Positions 16,006-24,998 of a stretch of 64,000 bases of DNA are shown here, piece by piece. This DNA comes from Nostoc linckia z4 (lineage in GTDB: Bacteria; Cyanobacteriota; Cyanobacteriia; Cyanobacteriales; Nostocaceae): positions 122,131 to 186,130 of the forward strand of contig NZ_LAHA01000007.1 in NCBI RefSeq assembly GCF_002608075.1, given 5' to 3'. The translations under genes and the position numbers were made by a program. Under the pieces are notes generated by a model that saw only the letters and a program-made list of their open reading frames with translations, was not told the origin of the DNA and searched no databases. The first letter of the stretch is position 1; every line of letters starts with the position of its first letter.

Positions 16006-16558
16006 AGCTTGCTGAATAATGGGATGAGTTAGGCTAACGCGGAGATGCGGGGATGCGGGGATGCGGGGACAGGGAGACGCGGTGACACGGGGACGCGGAG
16101 ATTATGTCTTGATGCAAATTCTCAAATCATCCTGCAATTATGCAACGCCTAAAATCCTTACATTTCAAATTTTGAAATCCTTAAACCCACATTCTGCACC
16201 GGAAAGTGTCATAGTCAGTGATTACGTAAAAAATAAATAAGAAGTATAAAATTAAACCGTGATGAACAAAATTAGCATTTGAAAAACCATCAACTATGAT
16301 TCCTATACTTGCATTGGAACTTGGATGAAGCCAGTGTAAAGTTCGCATGGGTGTATATGCGATCGCCAATAGAAACTTTTCATTCACCCAAAAATCCCAC
16401 TAACACAGTGTATTTGCTGAGGTTTTACTCAAATTTAGACAATAAGCTGTATAGTGCATTCCTCACCTTGCTAGCAAAGAATGTCACTCTTGCTGACTAT
16501 TTCGGAATTTGAAGAGAAACAAGTGTGAGGTAACCGAATATCATACTTCAAAACAATT
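16006..16558. other. Intergenic region, 553 bp
   Basis: It contains a GC-rich tandem repeat at about 16038-16100 (GCGGGGAT and GACGCGG units), unusual in base composition for this AT-rich background. The rest is AT-rich. A 67-codon open frame at 16309-16512 has no recognisable features and is not called. Confidence 0.5.
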
Positions 16559-19500
16559 ATGACTGCATCATTTACAAATGCCACTAACTTTTTAGCTGGG
16601 ATAACTGCTACTTCAGCAGACATGGAAGGCGATCGCGCAGTTGACTTGGTGGCAGGTAATTATATACAGCCTGCTAATCAACTGGTTTTTATTGATTCAC
16701 AGCTAGAAAACTACCAAAATCTGGTATTAGGTGTTTTGCCTAATCTGACTGTTGTTGTCCTAGATGCCAACCAGGATGGTATTGAGCAAATTAGCCAAGT
16801 ATTGGCATTGCATCAACAAGTTAGCAGCCTGCACATTGTTTCCCACGGCGCACCAGGGCGGCTTTATTTGGGAAACAGTCAACTGAGTTATGAAACGCTT
16901 CATCGCTATAGTTGGCAACTCATGGGTTGGGCTAATGCTTTGACTGCTGACGCACAACTGCTTGTGTATGGTTGTGAAGTTGCTCAAACACAGCAAGGCA
17001 TGGCATTTGTACAGCGATTGAGCGAATTGACCGGTGCAGCGGTAGCAGCCTCAAATCACTTAATAGGAAGTCACACATTAGGCGGAAACTGGAAACTGAA
17101 TATTTGTACCGGGGCAATTACTTCTGGTTTGGCGTTCCAAGAACAAGTAATGACAGCCTACTCCTCAGTACTAGGAAAAGTAATTCTTGACACCAGTTTC
17201 AACACCACTGGTAAAGTTACTACCGATTTTAACGGCAATGATGAAGCTAGTTACAGCATCGCTGTCCAAGATGACGGCAAAATTCTGGTGGCCGGATATA
17301 GCAATAACGGTACTGATAAGGACTTTGCCATCGTCCGTTATAACAGCAATGGTACTCTCGACACCACCTTCAACACTACTGGTAAAGTTATTACTGACTT
17401 GAACGGCAATGATGATGGTAGCTATAGCATCACCGTTCAAGATGACGGCAAAATTCTGGTGGCCGGATATAGCAATAACGGCACTGATGATGACTTTGCC
17501 ATCGTCCGTTACAACAGCGATGGCACTCTCGACACCACCTTCAACACCACTGGTATAGTTACCACTGACTTTAACGGCAACAATGAGGGCGGTAACAGCA
17601 TTGCTATTCAATCTGACGGCAAGATTCTGGTGGCCGGATATAGCAATAACGGCAGTGATGATGACTTTGCCATCGTCCGTTACAACAGCGATGGCACTCT
17701 CGACACCACCTTTAACACCACTGGTATAGTTACCACCGACTTTAACGGCACTAATGAGGCTGGCAATAGCGTTGCTATTCAATCTGACGGCAAGATTTTA
17801 GTGGCCGGATATAGCAATAACGGCACTAATAATGACTTTGCCATTGTTCGTTATAACAGCGATGGCACTCTCGACACCACCTTCAACACTACTGGTAAAG
17901 TGACTACCGACTTTAACGGTAAAGATGAAGGTGGCTACAGCATCACCATCCAAGATGACGGCAAGATTCTGGTGGTGGGAGTTAGTAATAACGGCACTGA
18001 TGATGACTTTGCCATTGCCCGTTATAACAGCGATGGTAGTCTCGACACCACCTTCAACAGTACTGGTAAAGTTACTACCGATTTTAACGCCAGCAATGAG
18101 ACTGCCAACAGCATCACCGTCCAAGATAACGGCAAGATTCTGGTGGCTGGATATAGCAATAACGGCAGTAATGATGACTTTGCTTTCGCCCGTTATAACA
18201 GCGATGGCACTCTCGACACCACCTTCAATACTACTGGTAAAGTTACTACTGACTTTAACGGCAATGATGAAGGTGGTAATAGCATTACTATCCAAGATGA
18301 TGGCAAAATTCTGGTGGCGGGAGTTACCAATAACGATACTGATTATGACTTTGCGATTGCCCGTTATTCGGTGAATCAATCTCCAGAGTTAGCGAATGAA
18401 ATTCAGGATCGAGAAGCCACCGAAGATAGTGTTTTTAACTTCATTATCCCAAATGACACCTTCAGCGATGCAGATGCCGGAGATATCCTGACTTACACTG
18501 CAACTCTGGAAAACGATCAACTACTGCCCACTTGGTTGAACTTTAACCCTGGTACTCTCACCTTCAGCGGCACTCCCACAAGTCAGGATATTGGTAGTCT
18601 TAACATCAAAGTTACTGCTAAAGATATTGCTGGAGATGAAGTCAGTGATGTGTTTACACTTGCAGTTGCCGAGAAGAATTCTGCGCCGACAAATTTAATA
18701 TTTAGCATTGTCAGCGACGATAATGATGATGACGATGACGAACAGAAAATTATCGGTTTTTTCACTACTATTGATTCAAATCAAAATGATAAACACACCT
18801 ATAGCTTAGTGACTGGTAATGGTGATAGCGATAATGAAGCATTTATCATTGAGGGTAATAGCCTCAAAATTAAATCTGATATCACCAAATCTAGTTATAA
18901 AATCCGCGTCCGCACTACTGACGTTGGCGGGCTTTATTTTGATAAGGAATTGGATGTTAATGCTAGCAGTTTTGGCTCTACAAATATCGAGATAACAACT
19001 ATTTTCCAATTGGTTAATATTACTCAGAATATCTTTACTGTGAAAAGTAAAGATAAGGGCGGCAAAGGAAAACTTTCCATTAAAATTAAAGCCAACAAAT
19101 CCAAAGAAGTAAATGAACTGTGTGTATTTAATGTTGATGACGATGAAGGTAAGATAGATGGTATAGCCCCTGGTGCAGAAGGTTATACAAAAGCCGCTCT
19201 TTTACGTTCTAAAGTGATTTTCTGTTCCCTTGGCAATCTGCCTAATGGTTTTAATAGCGATGACCTGACAAGTATCTTAGAATTTGAGTCTAATACCAGA
19301 CTTCGATTTTATATGGTATCTCAGACTACTACTCAAACTATACTGTCTGGAAAAGCTTCTTTCTCAAATGTTGTTTTTTCTTCGTCTACCAACAACAGCA
19401 CAGAACAGGAAGGATTTTCTCTAAATTTCCAAAATTTAGTTTTGACAGTTCAAGCAACAAATCAAGAGGTAACTTTAGGTACAAAGTTGCAAGGTAAAAA

Positions 19501-20005
19501 AGAAGGCGAACTGATTGATTTACGAAGTGTGACCAAATCAGTAAAAGCTGAATTTAAGGTTCATCGAGAGGCTGCATTTAACAATTGTGTTGGATTTTAT
19601 CAAATTGCTGATGAAAGTGGTGGTATTGACACTAATAATGATGGCGTAGCAGATATTCTTGTGGGACAAGCTGGTTACGCTGAAGCTGCTGTACGTCAGC
19701 GTGTTACAGGCATTGATTTGACAGTAACTAACCAAGGTACAGCTTCTCATAGTGGCACTTTTGCGGCTGGTTCCCTGTTTGCACCGTTTATTATTGTCAA
19801 TGGGAAACCCGATGCATTTCTTGGTGATATTCGCAATAATAATCCCAAGGTTTATTTTGCATTCTTAGGCGCTAACGCTGACAAGAAAGATCACATTCGA
19901 TTATTGGGAAATAACACCTTTGGTTTTGAAGATTTACCAAATGGTGGCGATAGAGATTACAACGATGTGATTGTGCAAGTCAAATTGACTGCTAATGCTG
20001 TGTAA
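16559..20005 (+). CDS. Large DUF4347 / delta-60 beta-propeller / cadherin-like / DUF4114 surface or exported protein
   Basis: No signal peptide is visible. Order: DUF4347 domain (about 40-200) with His96-Gly97 in LHIVSHGAPG and Cys139 in LLVYGCEVAQ; seven 57-residue delta-60 repeats (211-609; DTTFNTTGKVTTDFNG...DDGKILVAGYSNNG...FAIVRYNSDGTL), expected to form a beta-propeller; a dystroglycan-type cadherin-like domain (about 615-710; TFSDADAGDILTYTATL... LTFSGTP); a second cadherin-like stretch; and two related C-terminal domains, the last DUF4114-like (GFEDLPNGGDRDYNDVIVQV). Similar multi-domain proteins are exported by type I secretion in cyanobacteria. The His...Cys spacing of DUF4347 recalls caspase-fold peptidases, which is only a suggestion. 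Two downstream same-strand genes encode an ABC exporter and HlyD adaptor, a plausible but unproven export route. Confidence 0.88.
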   Translation: MTASFTNATNFLAGITATSADMEGDRAVDLVAGNYIQPANQLVFIDSQLENYQNLVLGVLPNLTVVVLDANQDGIEQISQVLALHQQVSSLHIVSHGAPGRLYLGNSQLSYETLHRYSWQLMGWANALTADAQLLVYGCEVAQTQQGMAFVQRLSELTGAAVAASNHLIGSHTLGGNWKLNICTGAITSGLAFQEQVMTAYSSVLGKVILDTSFNTTGKVTTDFNGNDEASYSIAVQDDGKILVAGYSNNGTDKDFAIVRYNSNGTLDTTFNTTGKVITDLNGNDDGSYSITVQDDGKILVAGYSNNGTDDDFAIVRYNSDGTLDTTFNTTGIVTTDFNGNNEGGNSIAIQSDGKILVAGYSNNGSDDDFAIVRYNSDGTLDTTFNTTGIVTTDFNGTNEAGNSVAIQSDGKILVAGYSNNGTNNDFAIVRYNSDGTLDTTFNTTGKVTTDFNGKDEGGYSITIQDDGKILVVGVSNNGTDDDFAIARYNSDGSLDTTFNSTGKVTTDFNASNETANSITVQDNGKILVAGYSNNGSNDDFAFARYNSDGTLDTTFNTTGKVTTDFNGNDEGGNSITIQDDGKILVAGVTNNDTDYDFAIARYSVNQSPELANEIQDREATEDSVFNFIIPNDTFSDADAGDILTYTATLENDQLLPTWLNFNPGTLTFSGTPTSQDIGSLNIKVTAKDIAGDEVSDVFTLAVAEKNSAPTNLIFSIVSDDNDDDDDEQKIIGFFTTIDSNQNDKHTYSLVTGNGDSDNEAFIIEGNSLKIKSDITKSSYKIRVRTTDVGGLYFDKELDVNASSFGSTNIEITTIFQLVNITQNIFTVKSKDKGGKGKLSIKIKANKSKEVNELCVFNVDDDEGKIDGIAPGAEGYTKAALLRSKVIFCSLGNLPNGFNSDDLTSILEFESNTRLRFYMVSQTTTQTILSGKASFSNVVFSSSTNNSTEQEGFSLNFQNLVLTVQATNQEVTLGTKLQGKKEGELIDLRSVTKSVKAEFKVHREAAFNNCVGFYQIADESGGIDTNNDGVADILVGQAGYAEAAVRQRVTGIDLTVTNQGTASHSGTFAAGSLFAPFIIVNGKPDAFLGDIRNNNPKVYFAFLGANADKKDHIRLLGNNTFGFEDLPNGGDRDYNDVIVQVKLTANAV
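17189..18385 (+). repeat. Seven tandem 171-bp delta-60 repeats
   Basis: Each unit encodes 57 residues and adjacent units are highly similar at DNA level, for example repeated GGCCGGATATAGCAATAACGG. Such similarity favours unequal recombination and gene conversion. The strong codon bias opens long minus-strand frames opposite (17171-17782 and 17798-18379), which are not genes. Confidence 0.93.
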
Positions 20006-20089
20006 TATCAATTTTGGATTTGATATTTGGGATGTAGCTAGACTTTGATGATTTAAGGGAGTTCCAAGTAAAAAAGTATTCCACAGAAG

Positions 20090-20133
20090 ACTGTTGACTG
20101 TTGACAGTCAGCAGTCAACAGTCAACAGTCAAC
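20090..20133. repeat. TGTTGAC/GTCAACA palindromic repeat
   Basis: CTGTTGACTGTTGACAG is followed by CAGCAGTCAACAGTCAACAG, so the unit folds on itself. Confidence 0.85.
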
Positions 20134-20166
20134 GACCTAAAAAATCTGTTGTCATACTTTGACATC

Positions 20167-20200
20167 AAAACCTCTTTCCTTTCAGGAGAGAGGTTTTAAA
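20167..20200 (+). terminator. Terminator-like hairpin downstream of the DUF4347 gene
   Basis: AAAACCTCTTTCCT (20167-20180) pairs with AGGAGAGAGGTTTT (20184-20197) with one mismatch and a 3-nt loop. It is about 160 bp past the stop codon. Confidence 0.6.
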
Positions 20201-20282
20201 TTATACTAAATGAAAAAAACACGGAGTTTGATTCGATCGGGAAGATAAGGTTATTTGATGTATAGCAATTAAAAAAATTTGG

Positions 20283-20404
20283 ATATATAGGACTCATATT
20301 TGATTTGGTGAAAAAACTGAGTACACCGCTAAATTCCTTTTTTCCTGTTAAGAGTTCCCTCTCTACACAAATATGTTCATTAATCAAATCGGATTCCTAT
20401 ATAT
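20283..20404. mobile_element. MITE-like element with imperfect terminal inverted repeats
   Basis: The left end ATATATAGGACTCATATTTG is an imperfect inverted match of the right end (complement ATATATAGGAATCCGATTTG). The perfect outer match is ATATATAGGA. The element is ~122 bp, has no coding capacity, and its left end recurs at 3784-3815. It is probably mobilised in trans by an unlinked transposase. Confidence 0.55.
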
Positions 20405-21849
20405 TAATCTAGTAAATTTACTGAAGTCAGTCATTATCTTTCTTCATAAATTTAATAGTTGATTCCTCTACGGTATTTTTCAAGTTGATTCATATTGAAT
20501 TTAACTGGCAAAAAATGATGCGGAATTCTTTAACAATCAGGTATGGGTGCTGTTGCAATACTTGTCGGTTAAGGGGAAAAGGGGAAGGGGGGGCCCCTGA
20601 AGGGGATAAGGGGCAGGGGAAAGGGGAAAGAAAAACCTTTACCCTTTACCCTTTAACCCCTTCGGGGTGACGCTCCTTCGTCGCTAACGCTGACGCTAAC
20701 GCCAGTCGCTCATGGGGGAAACCCCCAAGACCGCGCTGGCTCACCTTTTCCCAAAACCAAATTCCGAGTTGAAAATGCACAAAGCGATCGGTATTGGGTG
20801 CTGTTGGATGAGGAAAGCTTGCTGCTTTTCTTTATCAAAATAGCAATATTGGCGTTAGTCGTCAGAATTCAGTTGGATATTGGAGTTTGACTGGCGGATA
20901 GCGGAGCGTAAAGCTTGCGGTATGGCTTCCCTTAGAGCGAGTCCTCAAGCGTCGCGTCTGAATAACTGTGTTTAAGACCCCACCAAATTTTCAATTTAGT
21001 GGTGCTTCTAGGTGTTATGTCAGAATTCCCCATTGATAGCGCAGCGTTAGCGAGTCCGCGAGCGTCTTGATTCTGAATTGTGAATTCTGAATTTTGTATT
21101 CTTCTTTAACAGTAATACTGTTGTTCTGTGTATCAAAGAAATTGTAAAAAATCATTCAAAAATTTAAGGTTTTTTTTATTACTAATTTTTAATTAGGGTA
21201 TTTACTTAGAAAACTATTTGTGATATTTTCGTGTTGATTATCATAACTAAAAATGCACCAAGCCAAATTTAGTAAAAATGCTTGGATGTATTAATTTTGT
21301 TGTGAATCTTCATTCTCTATAGTTGCAATAATAAACTCTGAATTTCAGCTTGTATAAATTATGTAGCATTAACCAAGCAATAATCTTTTCTCAATTTATT
21401 ATTAAAACCAGGGAGTAGGAAGTAGGGTATATTCTTTTTTATCTTTGGTTGTGGGATTTTTCAGCGATTGACTGTCTTGGAAATCAGGAGTGGAAGGTGG
21501 GTACAGATGTGATTAATTGCTTCTGTAACGTAGCAGGCAAGGAAAGCTTTTCGATCCTTGCTTATGGGTTTTTACTACCATCGGTGTAGTTTGAAGAATT
21601 ATTACAAACTGTGCTGATTTTGAATAATCTAACAGTAATAACCGTGGATATAAATGTAGGTTTGTAATTAGCAAATTTTGTTACCAGTGGAATTTGAATA
21701 CCACATTGTCAAGTTAGAAGTGAGGCAGCGCAGTCTTAAATGTTTCTCAAAGCTGTAAATGGCGAACCTGGTGGAGTGAAGAATTATGTTAACTCTTCAT
21801 CCCTAGCTCATAACTTGATGACTCATTTTTACCTTTTGACTTATTTGAC

Positions 21850-24800
21850 ATGACTTATATTAAGAACACTTTTCCGGAATTTCTCACAACCATAGAGGGG
21901 TTCGATCGCCTGCCAAATGAAGCGATCGCCAACATATCCCAACAGCTGCAAGCTTGGCGTTATCGGTTGGGTCAAAAAATCATCGGTAAAGAAAGCCTCC
22001 CGCAACAAATCACAATCATTTATGAAGGACAGGTGCGGCTGTTGGGATACGAACCCCAGACGCAAATTCCAACCACCTTGAAATTGTTGCAACCGGGGGA
22101 AATCATCGGCGAAATTGGTTTATTGCGCGAGATTCCTTGTGAAACAGCCATTGCCTCCACCGAGGTAGTATGTTTATCCTTGAATGCAGCAACATATATT
22201 CAGCTTTTAGAGTCATACTCAGCGTTTGCCGAGGCTCGTAAAAACCGCAGTAACTTAGTAGAAGTATTCGATATTCTCGGTGCTTACTGGCAAAAGCAAG
22301 CGATCGCCACATTAAACCTTAAAGAACTCACACAAACAGCTTTACTAGATGCGGTAATTCAGTACGTAGATCCAGGGAAAACTCCATTCAGCCAACTAAA
22401 TAGCGATCGCGTTTGGTTTGTCAGTGGTGGTGGTAGCATCACCAATTTTGCAGCTGGCGATCGGCTAGAACCAGAGGACGATCGACACAAAATACACGTT
22501 ATCGGTCAAACTCCCGCACGGTTACTTGGTCTCAATCCCTCAACTTTGATATTGCAAGATACTCGTCAGCTAGAACTTGCAGTTAGTGACACCCAACCAT
22601 CCAGCCAAGAAGAACTAGATATTCCCTACGCATCAGATGAAATAGTTGTATCACAAACCATCAATCAGACCTCAAAAAATGCAGGAAAAGGCATAAAATA
22701 TCCATTTTTTGGCGGTAAAGGAGAATTAAACACAACCTTTGCCTGCTTCCAAATGCTGGCGAAACACTTAGAAATGCCGTTTCGTCGTGAAGTAATTCGC
22801 CGCATTTTAAACGATCAAATCAAACGCCAGGGAAATATTTCCTTTCCAGCTCTTGCTTACCTAGCAGAGTTAATTGGACTCAAGGCGCAACTTGTAGATT
22901 TGCCGGTGGCCTCAGTCACCAGAATTCCCACGCCTGCATTAATTCGGTACGCTGATAATTTTGCGGTTTTATATGAAGCCGACGCCAACACAATGGTTGT
23001 GGGTGTTCCATCCGAAGGAATTGTCCGCTGCAAACCGGCTCAATTCGTTGAACAATTAGATACCGATCCCAATAACTTCCCGCCACAAGTTAGGGTATTA
23101 CTGCTGTCCGCTACCAAAGAAACACCACAAGAACGTTTTGGTTTGCGGTGGTTTATCCCTTATTTATCACGCTATCGCCGAGTACTAATAGAAGTATTTA
23201 TTGCTTCCTTTTTCGTGCAGTTGGCAGCATTGGCGAATCCCTTGGTGGTGCAGTTAATTATCGACAAAGTAATCACTCAAAATAGTATTGGTACTCTACA
23301 TATTTTGGGGATTTTACTATTAGTAGTCGGGTTATTTGAAGCCGTATTAACTACATTGCGAACCTACTTATTTGTCGATACGACAAATCGCATCGATATG
23401 GGTTTAGGGTCGCAAATTATCGACCACTTATTACGTTTACCACTGCGCTATTTTGAAAAGCGACCGGTGGGCGAACTTTCCACTCGGATTAACGAACTAG
23501 AAAATATCCGCCAATTTCTTACCGGTACTGCTTTAACAGTCGGCTTAGATGCTTTATTTTCCCTGGTTTATATTGGTGTGATGCTGATTTATAGTTGGCA
23601 ACTCACCTTGGTAGGTTTAAGCACAATTCCTGTATTTGTGATTATTACCTTAATCGCATCTCCAACTATTAGCAGACAACTACGTTCTAAAGCCGAGCGC
23701 AACTCCGAAACTCAATCTTATTTAGTGGAGGTGATGTCAGGAATTCAAACAGTAAAAGCGCAGAATATTGAATTGCGATCGCGCTTTTCCTGGCAAGAAC
23801 GTTATGCTCGTTATGTCGCCGCTGGTTTTAAAACAGTAGTTACTTCTACTCTGGCTAATTCTACAAGTAACTTTCTCAACAAACTCAGCAGCTTACTAGT
23901 TTTATGGGTAGGAGCTTATTTAGTACTGCAACAACAATTAACTTTAGGTGAATTAATCGCCTTCAGAATTATATCTGGTTACGTTACTAGCCCAATATTG
24001 CGCCTAGCTCAACTTTGGCAAAGCTTCCAAGAAACTGCCTTATCCATAGAACGTTTAAGCGATATTGTTGATACACCAGAAGAAGCAGAAACAGACCGTT
24101 ACAATATACCCTTACCAGCGATCGCTGGAGCAGTCAAATACGAGAATGTTTCTTTCCGATTTGCAACCAGCGGCCCTCTACAACTTTCTAACGTCAATGT
24201 CGAATTTGAACCCGGAAAATTTGTTGGAATTGTCGGACAAAGTGGTTCTGGTAAAAGTACCATGATGAAATTATTGCTGAGACTTTATGAAACCGAGTCC
24301 GGCAGAATTTTGATTGATGGTTACGATATTGCCAAAGTAGAACTTTATTCACTGCGGCGACAAATTGGTGTAGTTCCCCAAGAAACATTGTTATTTGATG
24401 GCACTGTTCAAGAAAATATTGCCCTGACAAATCTCGACGCCACAACCGAAGAAATTATTCAAGCGGCTCAGGTAGCTTGCGCCCACGAATTTATCATGAA
24501 CTTGCCCAACGGTTACAACACACGGGTGGGAGAACGAGGTTCTGCACTTTCAGGGGGACAACGACAAAGAATTGCCATCGCTCGTTCTGTTTTACAACGA
24601 CCAAAATTACTAGTTTTAGACGAAGCAACTAGCGCCTTAGACTATCCCACAGAACGGCAAATCTGTCTCAACTTAGCTAGAGCATTCAAAGGTAATACCG
24701 TATTTTTTATTACCCACCGCCTGAACACCGTTAGTAATGCAGACACTATCGTTGTTATGGATAACAGCAGGGTTATAGAAAAAGGTAGTCATCAAGAATT

Positions 24801-24858
24801 AATGGCTGCTAAAGGTCATTATTACTACCTGTATCATCAACAAGAAGTCAACTTATGA
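21850..24858 (+). CDS. Type I secretion ABC exporter with cNMP-binding and catalytically dead C39 domain (HlyB/HetC type)
   Basis: Order: cyclic-nucleotide-binding-like domain (about 15-130; LLQPGEIIGEIGLLREIPCETAIA), a second weaker cNMP-like stretch (185-230), a C39 peptidase-like domain (285-400), the membrane domain (430-690) and the ATPase (750-1000) with Walker A GQSGSGKST, signature LSGGQRQRIAIARS, Walker B LLVLDEAT and H-loop ITHRL. The C39 catalytic motif DCG is replaced by Asn294-Thr295-Thr296 and the usual His segment reads DNFAVLYEAD. No leader peptidase activity is therefore expected, as in HlyB, where this domain docks unprocessed substrate. The layout matches HetC-like exporters of heterocystous cyanobacteria, but no hetP neighbour is present. 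It is followed after 140 bp by the HlyD adaptor. The outer-membrane TolC partner is not in the window. Confidence 0.92.
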   Translation: MTYIKNTFPEFLTTIEGFDRLPNEAIANISQQLQAWRYRLGQKIIGKESLPQQITIIYEGQVRLLGYEPQTQIPTTLKLLQPGEIIGEIGLLREIPCETAIASTEVVCLSLNAATYIQLLESYSAFAEARKNRSNLVEVFDILGAYWQKQAIATLNLKELTQTALLDAVIQYVDPGKTPFSQLNSDRVWFVSGGGSITNFAAGDRLEPEDDRHKIHVIGQTPARLLGLNPSTLILQDTRQLELAVSDTQPSSQEELDIPYASDEIVVSQTINQTSKNAGKGIKYPFFGGKGELNTTFACFQMLAKHLEMPFRREVIRRILNDQIKRQGNISFPALAYLAELIGLKAQLVDLPVASVTRIPTPALIRYADNFAVLYEADANTMVVGVPSEGIVRCKPAQFVEQLDTDPNNFPPQVRVLLLSATKETPQERFGLRWFIPYLSRYRRVLIEVFIASFFVQLAALANPLVVQLIIDKVITQNSIGTLHILGILLLVVGLFEAVLTTLRTYLFVDTTNRIDMGLGSQIIDHLLRLPLRYFEKRPVGELSTRINELENIRQFLTGTALTVGLDALFSLVYIGVMLIYSWQLTLVGLSTIPVFVIITLIASPTISRQLRSKAERNSETQSYLVEVMSGIQTVKAQNIELRSRFSWQERYARYVAAGFKTVVTSTLANSTSNFLNKLSSLLVLWVGAYLVLQQQLTLGELIAFRIISGYVTSPILRLAQLWQSFQETALSIERLSDIVDTPEEAETDRYNIPLPAIAGAVKYENVSFRFATSGPLQLSNVNVEFEPGKFVGIVGQSGSGKSTMMKLLLRLYETESGRILIDGYDIAKVELYSLRRQIGVVPQETLLFDGTVQENIALTNLDATTEEIIQAAQVACAHEFIMNLPNGYNTRVGERGSALSGGQRQRIAIARSVLQRPKLLVLDEATSALDYPTERQICLNLARAFKGNTVFFITHRLNTVSNADTIVVMDNSRVIEKGSHQELMAAKGHYYYLYHQQEVNL

Positions 24859-24909
24859 GTATGAGGGAGAATTCAGGAGTCAGAATTCAGTAGTCAACAA
24901 TAACCGACT

Positions 24910-24962
24910 GTAGGGTGGACACTGTTTATCGATGCTAGTATCCACTCTACAAAATTTTTTTT
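24910..24962 (+). terminator. Hairpin with T tract between the exporter and adaptor genes
   Basis: GTAGGGTGGA (24910-24919) pairs with TCCACTCTAC (24941-24950) with one wobble, and a long T run follows. It may partly terminate the ABC transcript and so set the ratio to HlyD. Confidence 0.55.
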
Positions 24963-24998
24963 CAATCCCAAATTCAAAATCCAAAATCCAAAATTACT

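Larger units (their letters stand above)
20006..21849. other. Long gene-free region, 1.84 kb, built from repeats
   Basis: No supported gene. Left to right: a TGTTGAC palindromic repeat (20090-20133), a terminator-like hairpin (20167-20200), a MITE-like element (20283-20404), a GGGGAAA/CCCTTTACC repeat (20571-20660), and GC-rich dispersed elements with CTAACGCTGACGCTAACG and AGCGAGTCC...GCGTC units (20660-20750, 20890-20960, 21035-21070). The right part (21100-21849) is AT-rich and should contain the promoter of the ABC exporter gene. Confidence 0.6.

Noticed and set aside
16309..16512. 67-codon frame in the gap before the DUF4347 gene
   Set aside because: No family resemblance and no ribosome-binding site; composition is like the surrounding AT-rich DNA.
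17171..18379. Two long minus-strand frames (203 and 193 codons) rich in Val/Ile/Ala
   Set aside because: They lie opposite the delta-60 repeats and repeat with the same period; a shadow of the repeat codon pattern.
20485..20670. 61-codon frame with Gly/Lys-rich end
   Set aside because: Its C-terminal half is just the GGGGAAA repeat translated; no ribosome-binding site.
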